NCBI GenBank assembly: GCA_030424715.1
Contig: JAUHWH010000009.1
Coordinates: 62,001-126,000 of the forward strand
Direction: 5' to 3'
DNA: 64,000 nucleotides
From: Bdellovibrionia bacterium
GTDB taxonomy: Bacteria; Bdellovibrionota; Bdellovibrionia; Bdellovibrionales; JAGQZY01
The translations under genes and the position numbers were made by a program. Positions within the stretch are counted from its first letter, which is position 1. Every line of letters begins with the position of its first letter. Of this stretch, positions 45,425 through 54,774 are shown piece after piece. Below the pieces are notes generated by a model, which did no database searches, was not told where the DNA came from, and worked only from the letters and a program-made list of their open reading frames with translations.

Positions 45425-45818
45425 AGAGATGGATCGGCATTTAAGAGGGCCCCTGTGAGACAAAAGTCAGTGTTTTCTCAACTTGAAACAAGAAACCAAC
45501 AAACTCAGAACAAAACACTGAAACACTCCTGCAATAGGCAAAAGTTAGACAAAAAACCCAACTTACTGTGACATTAAGAGACAGATTCTTACCAATCTTA
45601 AATGTCGTTTCGCATACTTAGAGCGGTTTTCCACAGAAAAAGGATCGATTTATCAGATAGGGCCCCATTAAAATGGATAATGAACGTTGCGTCGACATTG
45701 CATTTCACTATTCAAACAGAGCCTTCCATCAGACAATTTTTGCTCATCTGGACTGCGACAAAGGTCGAGTCTAGGGACAGGATCAATGAAGAGCCTGTTA
45801 TACGTGGGGGAAACGATT
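45425..45818. other. Intergenic region upstream of the subtilisin gene
   Basis: About 390 bases divide the divergent transglycosylase and subtilisin genes. Short ORFs occur (for instance from 45602) but none has a ribosome binding site and a protein-like composition. An in-frame extension of the subtilisin ORF begins at 45687 and is not taken as coding. The left part is A-rich. The region presumably holds both promoters, but I cannot place them with confidence. Confidence 0.5.
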
Positions 45819-47246
45819 ATGAAAGCAATGATTGCAATAGCAATTCTTAGTTTATCTTGCCAGGTTATGGCCAGTAGCTTTGACAATTTTGGACAAACCA
45901 ATTCAGGCGCTGCCGATGTCGAAGACATCATTATTAAATTTAAATCAAACACAGATGTGCAAAGCCTTGGGTACAATCGCTCGCTGATGACTCAGTCGCC
46001 GATTATCCAAGACCTCAATATTCATTTGTTACGATTGAACCCACTTTTAAACGTACAAGCGATTTTAACTGAACTCAGAAACAATCCAAATGTTGTGTAC
46101 GCGCAACTGGATCACAAAGTGACTCCAAGACAAGGTACGATCGAGCCCACAGCCCTTTCCACTGAAGAAGTGAGCGCTGGACCAAACGATCCTAACTTTT
46201 CTGAACAGTGGTCCATGGGCCTTACCAGCAGCAACTTTGGTATCGACGCCATCAATGCCTGGATGACCTACGGAACGGGTGGAAAAGACGCCGACAATAA
46301 TGACATCGTTGTCGCTGTGGTTGATGGTGGCGTTCAAATCAGCCATAAAGACTTGGTTGATAACATATGGACGAACCAAGCGGAAATCGCGGGTAACGGA
46401 ATCGACGACGACGGAAACGGTTACATCGACGATATGAACGGCTGGAATGGTTACAGTAATTCTGGCGCTCAAAAGTCCAGCGGTCACGGAACCCATGTTG
46501 CTGGAACTATTGGAGCTAAGGGTGACAACCAAAACCAAGTCGCCGGCGTCAACTGGGATGTTAAGATCATGAACGTTCCTGGTTCTTCTGGAAACACCTC
46601 TGTTGTGTTGACAGCCTACAAATACATTCTTGATCAGAAAACTTTGTGGCTTGAAACTAATGGAGCTAAAGGTGCGAACATTGTTTCTACCAACTCTAGC
46701 TTTGGTGTCGATTACGCTGACTGTAATTCATCAAACTATGCCGCTTGGAATGACATCTACAATGAGATGGGTAAAGTCGGGATTCTTTCTGCCGCCGCCA
46801 CAGCCAATGCAAATGTGAATATTGACCAAGTTGGTGACGTCCCTACGGGTTGCGACAGTCCTTACTTAGTGACCGTAACAAACAACCAGTCTGACGGAAA
46901 ACGCTCTAGAATTGGTGCCGGCTACGGACAAACGAAAATTGATCTTGCTGCTCCAGGCACTAACATCATTTCAACTTGGACTGGCGGAGGCACTCGTACC
47001 ATCTCTGGAACTTCAATGGCGACTCCCCATGTTGCCGGCGCTATCGCTTTTCTAAACAGCATCGCCTCTAAGCCATTGGCTGATTTGTACAAAACAGCTC
47101 CTGACGTGGCTGCTCTTGAGATGAAGCGCATGATCATGGAAACTGTGACTCCAAGACCAAGTATGAAAACGGAAACGGTTTCTGGTGGAATTCTTAACAT
47201 CAATGCCGCTGCTGCTGCCGTGACGACTTTTGGACTGGGCAACTAA
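45819..47246 (+). CDS. Secreted subtilisin-family (S8) serine protease
   Basis: 475 residues. A signal peptide (MKAMIAIAILSLSCQVMA) precedes a ~95-residue propeptide of the inhibitor type (DIIIKFKSNTDVQSLG, NPNVVYAQLDHKVTP). The catalytic domain follows with D169 (AVVDGG), H223 (GHGTHVAGT), oxyanion N292 and S399 (GTSMATPHVAG). A calcium-like DDDGNGYIDD loop is present at 196-205. It is probably secreted to or across the outer membrane and self-activated. ATG 45819 is chosen for the signal peptide; ATG 45786 is also open. A terminator follows. Confidence 0.93.
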   Translation: MKAMIAIAILSLSCQVMASSFDNFGQTNSGAADVEDIIIKFKSNTDVQSLGYNRSLMTQSPIIQDLNIHLLRLNPLLNVQAILTELRNNPNVVYAQLDHKVTPRQGTIEPTALSTEEVSAGPNDPNFSEQWSMGLTSSNFGIDAINAWMTYGTGGKDADNNDIVVAVVDGGVQISHKDLVDNIWTNQAEIAGNGIDDDGNGYIDDMNGWNGYSNSGAQKSSGHGTHVAGTIGAKGDNQNQVAGVNWDVKIMNVPGSSGNTSVVLTAYKYILDQKTLWLETNGAKGANIVSTNSSFGVDYADCNSSNYAAWNDIYNEMGKVGILSAAATANANVNIDQVGDVPTGCDSPYLVTVTNNQSDGKRSRIGAGYGQTKIDLAAPGTNIISTWTGGGTRTISGTSMATPHVAGAIAFLNSIASKPLADLYKTAPDVAALEMKRMIMETVTPRPSMKTETVSGGILNINAAAAAVTTFGLGN

Positions 47247-47270
47247 CCCCTACAACCCATTCAAAAAAGT

Positions 47271-47303
47271 AAAATGCCCGCGCCTAAAAACGCGGGTTTT
47301 TTT
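47271..47303 (+). terminator. Rho-independent terminator of the subtilisin gene
   Basis: CCCGCG and CGCGGG (47277-47282 and 47291-47296) form a 6-bp GC stem around an A-rich 8-base loop, followed by seven T. A T-rich stretch on the other side may also stop the convergent S13 gene. Confidence 0.88.
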
Positions 47304-47319
47304 GTGCCTTTTGATCAAA

Positions 47320-48309
47320 TTAAAAATCACCGACGGGTTCGCCTTGGTGCTGAGAGTAATAATTGATCCAGTGGCGCATAAGGCCTTCTATCAGTTTTCG
47401 AGCTTTTGTGGAGTAGGAGCCGCCGCCTTTTTTATTAACAAAAACGCTAAAATAATGTTTAACAAACTCACCCTTCCGCTTGGCATAAAAGTACCCCGAC
47501 AAGTTTGCATTCGGGCGAAGTGTTCCCGTTTTAGCAAAGATATAACCCTTGTGATCTAGATTTTTATTTTTCCAGGTTCCGTCCACACCGTTGATGGAGA
47601 GAAGTTCTTCAAAGGTGTAACCATTGTAAGCTTCTCCTTTGGAGTCAGCGTAGTCTAAAATATGAGCCACCTGAATTGGTGTCATAAAGTTATCGTAGTG
47701 GCAACCGGCTCCATCGTTAAAACTAGCCCCAGTCCAATCGACACTAGACAGTTCCTTTGTGAGCCAGTCAAAGACCACATCCGCCGCCAATTGATCTTCT
47801 AGGAATTCTGCTGGGCAGCTATGCTTTTGTGGATAATGGGGACTGGGGATCACCAGGCCATCAAGCGCTTTGGCAGCCAGTCGAACATAACGAGAGGCCT
47901 CTCCGTTGTTACTTATCTTAAGCATATTTTTTACTTTGTTGACGTTCACATTACGAACATTAGTCAGCGCTCCTAATGCCGTCGTGATTTTCGAAACGGA
48001 GGCCAACCTCTGGGGAGCCTCGGCAAAATAGCTCCGAAGGACTTTTCTCTCTTCCGCATCAATCACCACAAAACTCAGCTCCCCCACTTCACCCTCGTGC
48101 CACCGATCAACCAGATCTTTTTCTGTATCCGAGAGAGTGTCACGCCGACTGGGTGAGGCCTCTACTGGAGAGTCTTCCTCGGGGATTGCTATCGCAACGA
48201 CGCCATCCTCCTCTGGACTCAGGTTTTGGTAAATACTTTTGTCCCCTGAACAAGCGCCAAGGATAAAAAACGAACTTAAAAAGAGTAGTGAAGTCAGTTG
48301 TTTTGCCAT
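47320..48309 (-). CDS. Minimal S13-family DD-peptidase lipoprotein (PBP4/DacB-like)
   Basis: 329 residues from ATG 48309. The lipoprotein signal ends LGAC (Cys20). Penicillin-binding motifs are SVSK (S104-K107), SNN (133-135) and KTG (260-262), with the S13 signature NDGAGCHYDNFMTP in between. Only 29 residues separate SxxK from SxN, so the large inserted domains of E. coli PBP4 are absent. The enzyme should cut D-Ala-D-Ala ends or cross-links of peptidoglycan. Bdellovibrio DacB proteins used on prey wall are also reduced; whether this one has such a role is open. Confidence 0.85.
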   Translation of the reverse strand: MAKQLTSLLFLSSFFILGACSGDKSIYQNLSPEEDGVVAIAIPEEDSPVEASPSRRDTLSDTEKDLVDRWHEGEVGELSFVVIDAEERKVLRSYFAEAPQRLASVSKITTALGALTNVRNVNVNKVKNMLKISNNGEASRYVRLAAKALDGLVIPSPHYPQKHSCPAEFLEDQLAADVVFDWLTKELSSVDWTGASFNDGAGCHYDNFMTPIQVAHILDYADSKGEAYNGYTFEELLSINGVDGTWKNKNLDHKGYIFAKTGTLRPNANLSGYFYAKRKGEFVKHYFSVFVNKKGGGSYSTKARKLIEGLMRHWINYYSQHQGEPVGDF

Positions 48310-48427
48310 ACCAAAAGTATGCCATCCCAACCCCTAGGCTCCGATAAGCACTGGACCGATTCACTTTAAAGGACCAGCTACAAAGCCAGACTAAGGACTC
48401 AAAGTATAAGAGAAAATTGGGGCTGAT

Positions 48428-48449
48428 AAAACGAGGGCTATCAATAGCC
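48428..48449 (-). terminator. Weak terminator-like hairpin near the exonuclease gene
   Basis: On the minus strand GGCTAT-TG-ATAGCC is followed by CTCGTTTTATC. The stem is only 6 bp with a 2-base loop, so this is a weak candidate for the end of the DnaQ-like gene just upstream on that strand. Confidence 0.4.
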
Positions 48450-48468
48450 GCTAAAAAAGAACAGCTGT

Positions 48469-49038
48469 CTATATATTGAAAACCCGATCTTTTTGTAACT
48501 TGTCGAAGCAGCGAAAGGTGGCTTTCACGTCGACCATGGCGTCGTGAGCATTTTCAAGTTTCTCTTGAAAACAGATGTCATAGAGCTCTTCGAGCTTGGG
48601 CCACTTAAAACCATAGTTGCCAGGCAGTTTGCAAAAGTCGACAGCGGACTTCATGGTGCAAAACATTTTTGCGGTAATCTCGGGGTTCTTTTCGGCGCGT
48701 AAAAGCTCGGACTGAAGAATGGCCAAATCAAAACTTAAGTTATGGCAAACGATCACATCGACAGTAGCGAGGTCTGCCAAAAACTCGTCGAGAACCAAGT
48801 TCAACTCTCGCCCCTTCTCTTCACTGACGGCATTGGTAATACCGTGCACTCGAGAAGACTGCTCAGGAATTGGGAAATCAACTTTAATCACGTTGTCTGA
48901 CTCTTTTAAGATTTCTGATTGTTCGGAGATCAACCAAGACAGTTGAACCACCCGAGGCCAGTTGTCGAGATCTGTATAAGGAGCCTTGTAGTTTTTAGGC
49001 AATCCAGTGGTTTCCGTGTCGAAAAATAAATACTTCAT
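48469..49038 (-). CDS. DnaQ-like 3'-5' exonuclease (DEDDh family)
   Basis: 189 residues. Exo I is FFDTETTG, Exo II is CHNLSFDLAIL and Exo III is AHDAMVDVKAT with the DEDDh His, together holding four acidic metal ligands. It may be an exonuclease in DNA repair, a proofreading subunit-like protein or an RNase. A polymerase III epsilon role is not proven; the length is shorter than E. coli DnaQ (243). ATG 49038 has GGGGG 5 bases upstream; an ATG four codons earlier is less suitable. Confidence 0.88.
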   Translation of the reverse strand: MKYLFFDTETTGLPKNYKAPYTDLDNWPRVVQLSWLISEQSEILKESDNVIKVDFPIPEQSSRVHGITNAVSEEKGRELNLVLDEFLADLATVDVIVCHNLSFDLAILQSELLRAEKNPEITAKMFCTMKSAVDFCKLPGNYGFKWPKLEELYDICFQEKLENAHDAMVDVKATFRCFDKLQKDRVFNI

Positions 49039-49090
49039 AGCGTCCCCCATTTTGAAGAGACCTCGGTTTTATGCAATCCACTGAGAAAGA

Positions 49091-49405
49091 TCAATTCTCT
49101 TTCAGAGGTTTTTTCTCTTTTTTAATTGTTGGCAAGACAAGCAGGCACTTTTGTTGCCGACAACTGGGGGTTCCCTCAAACTTATATCGCTTGTCGAGCG
49201 GGGTCGACGCTAAGCACGAGGCCACCCTATCGCCCTTGTGGGCCTTGGCCTCGTAGAGCTCTTTATAGCGTCGGTGAACCGAGAAATAGCGTCCACATCC
49301 ACCATAGGCTTTGACGCAATCCTCGGAGCGATCACAGCGAAAATAGTTAATGCCTTGTGCTTGAAACGATAGCAATAGTACCAAAAGGATGCCGCAGACT
49401 TTCAT
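49091..49405 (-). CDS. Small secreted cysteine-rich protein
   Basis: 104 residues. The signal peptide ends near SFQAQG. The mature part has six Cys in a pattern C-x5-C-x6-C and later C...C-x4-C, likely three disulfides, and a basic Lys-rich end. The pattern resembles small bacterial secreted proteins of unknown role. No enzyme motif is seen. It stands alone between the exonuclease and the PA14-like lipoprotein gene. Confidence 0.6.
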   Translation of the reverse strand: MKVCGILLVLLLSFQAQGINYFRCDRSEDCVKAYGGCGRYFSVHRRYKELYEAKAHKGDRVASCLASTPLDKRYKFEGTPSCRQQKCLLVLPTIKKEKKPLKEN

Positions 49406-49572
49406 AGCAGCAGTCTATCAAAAGAAAGCCCTAAACAAACAACTGTTTGCAATTTAACACTTGGCCCCGAAGGTTCTCTCAGACGAGAAAAGACAACATA
49501 GCCCCATCTCCGCCGCTAGACTGGAGGGAGGCGACCACTGCAAAGAGCGTCGACAGCCCCTTCACCTCTCTC

Positions 49573-50727
49573 TCAGAACTCTTCTTCGAGAACACGACTG
49601 AAAGTCTTGCCCATGTCGCCAGAAATGGAAAGTCCTTGAAAGGTGTAAGTTTGATCAAACTCAATACCATCATCAATGACAATTTGATGTTCTGTGCGAA
49701 GAACATTATCTGAGACCGTCATTGTCTCGGTGCCGTCACTCGTCGTCCACAAGACTTGTGAGGTTGCAGGGATATCAGTAGTCCAATTGATGATAGCTAC
49801 GGCCTCACCAATATCAGTGACTGAAAAATTTGAGATGATTGGATTCGTTCCCTCCACACAGGGATTAAAAACAGAGCTAGGCGGCAAATGCCAGTTCTCA
49901 GCAGCGATCGGACGCCAACCTCGCAAAAGCATATCCACATAGGAAGGCTGCTCCGATGAACCATTATTAAAATCAAAGAAGCGATTGTTGCCTTGCTTGC
50001 CGCACTCTTTTTCAGGAGTGGTACTCTGGTCCACCCGTCGCCACATGGGGATCAAAGAAATATGGTACCGAGGCCCCTGATAGTAGTCTAAGCGAACGTC
50101 AAAACTCGTATCGTAATCAAAGTGGACGGTTTCTCCACAGCCCATGCGCGTGGGATGATCACCATCGTTGTCGACGACCAATTGCTCTTCTCCATCGATA
50201 TTAATAAACCGCAAAATCGAACCATCATCAGACAAGAGAGCCAACTCGTATTCTCCCTCCATATCTTCAGGTGACAGCTGAAGTACAGATTTAAAGCGAA
50301 GAGCGAAGTACTCTATAAGGTCATCACCCTCGTCATTTTGAACCAACTGTCCCGTCTCAGCCGGAAACCCAGTGTCAAACATGCGAGTGGGAACATTGAG
50401 GTCTGAGAAAAAAAGTTTCTGTGAAGACTGTGTTCCTTCGTCTATATAACTTTGCACATTGTTGTATCGAGGCTGGTCGCTCTCGAGATAAAACAACTCG
50501 GCGATCAACCCACTGTGCAGTGACGGATTACCCGAGCCTCCCATAGGGTCACAGACCACTTTATTAAGAGCATGAGTATTGACGTCTAAGTCGTGAAAGG
50601 CCTGAGCGCTAGTGACCGGATTATCCACGGGCTCTTCGACAATCTGTTGCGAGCAGGCGGCTAATCCAACGGCAAGCGTGCAAACAATGACTTTCTTGAT
50701 CTTATCTTTATGATTAAAAAGAAACAT
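49573..50727 (-). CDS. Lipoprotein with PA14-like and fibronectin III-like domains
   Basis: 384 residues. Lipobox GLAAC gives Cys25. Residues ~70-240 read like a PA14 beta-barrel (GLIAELFYLES, then ALLSDDGSILRFINIDGEEQLVVDNDGDH with the DDGS core and RLDYYQGPRY). The C-terminal ~95 residues look like an Fn3-type sandwich (INWTTDIPATSQVLWTT). PA14 domains bind glycans or act as protein modules on cell surfaces. This fits an adhesin or glycan-binding lipoprotein, which is inference. ATG 50727 has GGAGT at about 7 bases. Confidence 0.7.
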   Translation of the reverse strand: MFLFNHKDKIKKVIVCTLAVGLAACSQQIVEEPVDNPVTSAQAFHDLDVNTHALNKVVCDPMGGSGNPSLHSGLIAELFYLESDQPRYNNVQSYIDEGTQSSQKLFFSDLNVPTRMFDTGFPAETGQLVQNDEGDDLIEYFALRFKSVLQLSPEDMEGEYELALLSDDGSILRFINIDGEEQLVVDNDGDHPTRMGCGETVHFDYDTSFDVRLDYYQGPRYHISLIPMWRRVDQSTTPEKECGKQGNNRFFDFNNGSSEQPSYVDMLLRGWRPIAAENWHLPPSSVFNPCVEGTNPIISNFSVTDIGEAVAIINWTTDIPATSQVLWTTSDGTETMTVSDNVLRTEHQIVIDDGIEFDQTYTFQGLSISGDMGKTFSRVLEEEF

Positions 50728-50968
50728 CGGGGGGACTCCTTTCTTTTTTTATCATCTGACTCAATGGTATAACATAAAAATAAAATACCCTGTAAAAACC
50801 GCTATTTATGCAACATTGAGGCACCACAATTTTGACAAAAAATAGAACTTTCAAGGGCACCCACTGCTTTTTTGACACTTTCAAGCAAATAAGCAAAATA
50901 GAGTTTTATTATTGAACATGTCCCGAAGGAGTCGATAAAAGAACCTTGAACCTAAACAAGGACATTTC

Positions 50969-53221
50969 ATGTTTCGTGCTCTTTCGGCTACTACTCTACT
51001 CTTCACAAATTTGGCCTGCCACTCTCAAAAAGTAGAGCCCACTGATTTGAAAAACCCGCTTCCCTTAAAAAGGTTAATCGAATCGCCAGATCTTGAAGGA
51101 AGTCGCCCTAAGAATATCAAGATATCACCAGACGGTAGCCACCTCACATTTTTAAAACCGAATAAAGATGACCAAAAGACATTGGATCTATGGACATTTG
51201 ACACCAAGAGCGGGCAAGCAGAACCACTGGTCGAATCGCAAGTTTTACTCAAAGGCAAACAAGAGGTGGTGTCAGAGGAAGAACGGGCCCGGCGCGAGCG
51301 AAAAAGAATCCAAAACAACGGAATTGTGGAGTACCAATGGTCCAAACAGGGCAATCAAATCCTTTTCCCTATCAACGGAGACCTTTTTCTCTATCAGCTA
51401 GAGAAAAAAAAGGTGGTTCAGATCACAAACTCAAAAGAATATGAAATCGACCCGCGTTTTTCGCCCAAGGGTCATTTCGTCAGCTTTATCAGAAATTACA
51501 ATGTGTTTATTTTCGATGTAAGAACTCAGACTGAAAAGCAGGTCACCTTTGCCGGACAAGAAGACGCCCCGATGGGTGTCGCTGAATTTATTGCCCAAGA
51601 AGAGATGGGACGATACCGGGGATACTGGTGGTCACCGGACGAGAGTTATTTGGCCATCACCAGGGTGGACAACAGACCGGTCGCAAAAACCGAGCGATTT
51701 GAAATCTACGCCGATAGCGTTCGCCTCGTTCAGCAAAGGTATCCGAAAACAGGGGCCACCAATGCCTCGGTGCAAATTCAGATTTTCAAAACCCAGAATG
51801 CGGGCCGCCCCCAAAAGGCTATGACAGTTCCTCTCAGTGGATCCGACCACTACATCCCCCAAGTGAAGTGGTTACCGGGAACAGACAAACCCAAGTTGAG
51901 CTACTCGGTACAGAGTCGCGACCAAAAAAAGTTAGAGTTTTATATTTTCGACACAACCACTCGCAAAATGCGCTTGGTTTTTACAGAGCAAGACCCAGCA
52001 TGGGTCAATATTCGCCACGACTATGTCTTCATTGATGACCAAACCCTGCTGTGGGTCGGTGAAGACAGTGGCTTTCCACACATTCAAAAAATCAACCTCA
52101 CTTCGGGAGCCAAACAATCGATCACCCAGGGGCTATGGGCTGTCAAAACACTATTGGCCTACGACAAAAAGACTCAACAGGTCTATTTCACGGCCAACAA
52201 AACGTCGTCTCTGGAGAACCAGCTATTCTCCTCGCCTCTCACTCCCGGAGATCCGCCCAAGCAGATCAGTCAGGGTGAGGGCTATCACAAGATCATGATG
52301 GCTAAAAAGCCCAAGTTTTATTTAGACAATCACTCGACCCCGGAAGCTCCGGGGAGCTTGCGCGCGCACGACCTAACTGGAAAACCCTTATTTGACGTCC
52401 ATCAAAACAAAATTGAATCTGGTCATCCCTTAGCCCCCTACCAATCTTCGTTCTCTGCTTGGGAGTTCGGTCGTCTAAAAACCCGTGAAGGAGTCACTCT
52501 CTTTTACAAATGGCTAAAGCCCCCTTCGTTTAATAACGGCCAAAGCTATCCGGTGATTCAATATATTTATGGCGGTCCCGGGGTGCAATTGGTCACGAAG
52601 GGCTGGAGTCGACAGAATTTGTTTCATCAGATTTTGGCGCAAAATGGTTTTATTGTCGTTGTCGCTGACAACCAGGGAACCCCAAATCGCGGGCGCGAGT
52701 TTGAGCGTCGCTATCATTTGAATTTTGGTCGCATCGAAGTGCAGGACCAGTCTGCACTTATCAAGCAGCTCACCGAGAAGTATTCGTTTATGGATCAACA
52801 ACGCATTGGTGTTTTTGGCCATAGCTACGGTGGCTACTTAACTCTCATGTTGATGTCGCAGCACCCGGACCTCTACAAGGCGGGAGTCTCAGGAGCGCCC
52901 GTCGTGGACTGGTCCCTTTATGACACCCACTATACCGAGCGCTACCTTGGAAAACCCCAGGATCAAGAAACGACTTACCAACAGGCCAATGTTCTCACCC
53001 ATGTTAAACAACTCAAGGGAAAGCTCTTGGTGGCCCATGGCATGGCCGATGACAATGTCTTGTTCAGTCACAGCCTCATGCTATACAGCACTCTGCAGGA
53101 GGCCGGCCTTTTATTTGACACCAATGCCTATCCAGGGGCCAAACATGGCATTCGACAGAAAAAATCTTGGCAACACCATTACCAGAAAAGTATATTGAAC
53201 CATTTCAAAGAAAACTTATGA
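50969..53221 (+). CDS. Prolyl oligopeptidase-family (S9B, DPP IV-like) lipoprotein
   Basis: 750 residues. The signal peptide ends in NLAC, a likely lipobox (Cys16 or so), so the enzyme is anchored in the envelope. An N-terminal beta-propeller (50-480) carries the double-Glu AQEEMGRYRGYWWSPD segment that reads substrate N-termini in DPP IV. The C-terminal hydrolase has S619 (GHSYGG), the Asp of MADDNV (~D694) and H726 (AKHGI). It should release X-Pro or X-Ala dipeptides from peptides, for nutrient recovery. ATG 50969 has AGGA at 7 bases. Confidence 0.93.
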   Translation: MFRALSATTLLFTNLACHSQKVEPTDLKNPLPLKRLIESPDLEGSRPKNIKISPDGSHLTFLKPNKDDQKTLDLWTFDTKSGQAEPLVESQVLLKGKQEVVSEEERARRERKRIQNNGIVEYQWSKQGNQILFPINGDLFLYQLEKKKVVQITNSKEYEIDPRFSPKGHFVSFIRNYNVFIFDVRTQTEKQVTFAGQEDAPMGVAEFIAQEEMGRYRGYWWSPDESYLAITRVDNRPVAKTERFEIYADSVRLVQQRYPKTGATNASVQIQIFKTQNAGRPQKAMTVPLSGSDHYIPQVKWLPGTDKPKLSYSVQSRDQKKLEFYIFDTTTRKMRLVFTEQDPAWVNIRHDYVFIDDQTLLWVGEDSGFPHIQKINLTSGAKQSITQGLWAVKTLLAYDKKTQQVYFTANKTSSLENQLFSSPLTPGDPPKQISQGEGYHKIMMAKKPKFYLDNHSTPEAPGSLRAHDLTGKPLFDVHQNKIESGHPLAPYQSSFSAWEFGRLKTREGVTLFYKWLKPPSFNNGQSYPVIQYIYGGPGVQLVTKGWSRQNLFHQILAQNGFIVVVADNQGTPNRGREFERRYHLNFGRIEVQDQSALIKQLTEKYSFMDQQRIGVFGHSYGGYLTLMLMSQHPDLYKAGVSGAPVVDWSLYDTHYTERYLGKPQDQETTYQQANVLTHVKQLKGKLLVAHGMADDNVLFSHSLMLYSTLQEAGLLFDTNAYPGAKHGIRQKKSWQHHYQKSILNHFKENL

Positions 53222-53284
53222 ACTCCGTGGCCGTTTATTTTTGAGAGGTTTACGGAAACAAGACTTGGTTGAGTGGAGGCGCTT

Positions 53285-53731
53285 GTGTTTGAATACATTT
53301 CTGATTCTTGGCTAATGATGGGCCTGGGAATCGTGGCTTGCTTGATCGTGAATGTGGCGCCTGTCTTGCTTTATTTCAAGCGGCGCCGTGAGAAGCGGCG
53401 ATTTGAAGAAAAGAGCTCTTCAGAAATCGATCATGCCGCTTTAGAAGCCGCTGAAAAAGCGGTGCTATCCATGAACCTGCAAGAAGAACTCTATAAAAAT
53501 ATGACTCCCATAAAAAAGTTTTCGTCTCTGCACGGACACGACGACAACAGCATGACTCGAATCATCGAAATGCTGCACAAAAATGATATCACCGCCGACT
53601 ACTATTTCACGCAAGCGGCTCCTGCTGGGGTTATGAGCTACACGGGCCCCATGGGAACCTACCAACTTTTTGTGGGCAAAGATCAGTCGGAGCAAGCCAG
53701 TCAGTTGCTTAAACGGTTTTTGGAATCTTAA
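53285..53731 (+). CDS. Single-pass membrane protein with DUF2007-like C-terminal domain
   Basis: 148 residues. The N-terminal helix (~7-30) is followed by a charged KRRREKRR stretch and a cytosolic tail with Glu/Ala helix. A C-terminal compact region (IIEMLHKNDITADYYF, then GTYQLFVGKDQSEQASQLLKRF) recalls DUF2007 signal-type domains. Start GTG 53285 follows GGAGG by 5 bases; a GTG at 53273 is less likely. It lies downstream of the DPP IV-like gene by 60 bases and may be in its transcript. Function unknown. Confidence 0.6.
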   Translation: MFEYISDSWLMMGLGIVACLIVNVAPVLLYFKRRREKRRFEEKSSSEIDHAALEAAEKAVLSMNLQEELYKNMTPIKKFSSLHGHDDNSMTRIIEMLHKNDITADYYFTQAAPAGVMSYTGPMGTYQLFVGKDQSEQASQLLKRFLES

Positions 53732-53930
53732 AATTATTGCCGTAGGTATTCTCAGGGACCAGGATCGTCCCCACTGAAAAGTGCAAAGGTCTCTGTGAGC
53801 GTAATATTTTGCTCGAGCGACCGACTTGCATTTCGATTCAAAAAAGTGTTGAATCCCAGCGATAAGTGATGAACCAGAAGTGATGAACGGCGAAAAGACC
53901 ACACCGGGCAGCGAACCCTCGGAGGATCCC

Positions 53931-54689
53931 ATGATGAAAAATGCAGCGCTCGTGTGTGGCAGCACCAGGGGAATCGGCCTCGCTCTTCTAAAAAGTCTCG
54001 CTCGCTCTGATCAATACAAGCAAGTTTTTGCAACCTATCGCTCGCAAGAAGGCCTCGCTACTATCGAAGCTTTGCATGGTACAACACCGACTCCGATTGT
54101 ACCGCTACCCTTGGATGTTAACAACGAATCCAGCATTCATGAAATGACCTTGGCTCTCTCTAGCAAAACTCCTGCTTTGGATCTCTGTATCAATGCCATT
54201 GGCGTCTTAAGTGGTGACAACTCTGGACCCGAGCGTCGCCTAGAGGATGTTCAGGCCGCTGCCGTCTTGCAAGCCTTGCAGACCAACGCCATTGCAAGCC
54301 TTCTTATTACGAAAGGGCTGAAAGAGAGTCTGATGGCCAGTCCCAGCCCCGTTTTCGTGGGTCTGTCGGCGAAAGTGGGAAGTATTGAGGACAACCATTT
54401 GGGCGGATGGTATTCCTACCGCGCTTCCAAGGCAGCCCTCAACATGATCTTAAAAAACCTAGCCATCGAATTAAAACGGCTCAACCGGCACACCGTGGTT
54501 ATGGCGATTCATCCGGGCACCACAGAGACTGACCTCACCCGTCCCTTCCTTGAGTCGGCTAAAAAGAAGTACACAATCCATAGTGCGGATGAGACCGCCG
54601 AAAATATTTTAAAATTGGTGAATCAGGCAGCAAGCAAAACCCACAATGGTCGGTTCTGGTCATGGGATGGTTCCGAAATTCCCTGGTGA
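53931..54689 (+). CDS. Short-chain dehydrogenase/reductase
   Basis: 252 residues, classical SDR. The nucleotide motif GSTRGIGLAL is followed by INAIGVL (NNAG region), the catalytic YxxxK (YSYRASKAA) and MAIHPGTTETDL. It resembles the CsgA/C-factor type. The substrate is not predictable. ATG 53931 has GGAGG 5 bases upstream, so the longer ORF from 53880 is not used. It is monocistronic. Confidence 0.88.
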   Translation: MMKNAALVCGSTRGIGLALLKSLARSDQYKQVFATYRSQEGLATIEALHGTTPTPIVPLPLDVNNESSIHEMTLALSSKTPALDLCINAIGVLSGDNSGPERRLEDVQAAAVLQALQTNAIASLLITKGLKESLMASPSPVFVGLSAKVGSIEDNHLGGWYSYRASKAALNMILKNLAIELKRLNRHTVVMAIHPGTTETDLTRPFLESAKKKYTIHSADETAENILKLVNQAASKTHNGRFWSWDGSEIPW

Positions 54690-54774
54690 CGTCCCATTTC
54701 GACATTGAATTGCCTATTAAAACTCGGGTGAAACTCCGGCGAACCTATGGAAAGCCGCAATGCCCGGACAAACT

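Noticed and set aside
46065-46538. 157-codon minus ORF inside the subtilisin gene
   Set aside because: Antisense shadow of a gene with a full catalytic triad; Val/Ser-rich low-information protein.
50714-50896. 60-codon minus ORF before the PA14-like gene
   Set aside because: Overlaps the lipoprotein start and lies in an A/T-rich promoter region; no ribosome binding site.
53865-53890. Short direct repeat AAGTGATGAAC twice
   Set aside because: Only 11 bases and two copies; no link to a known element.
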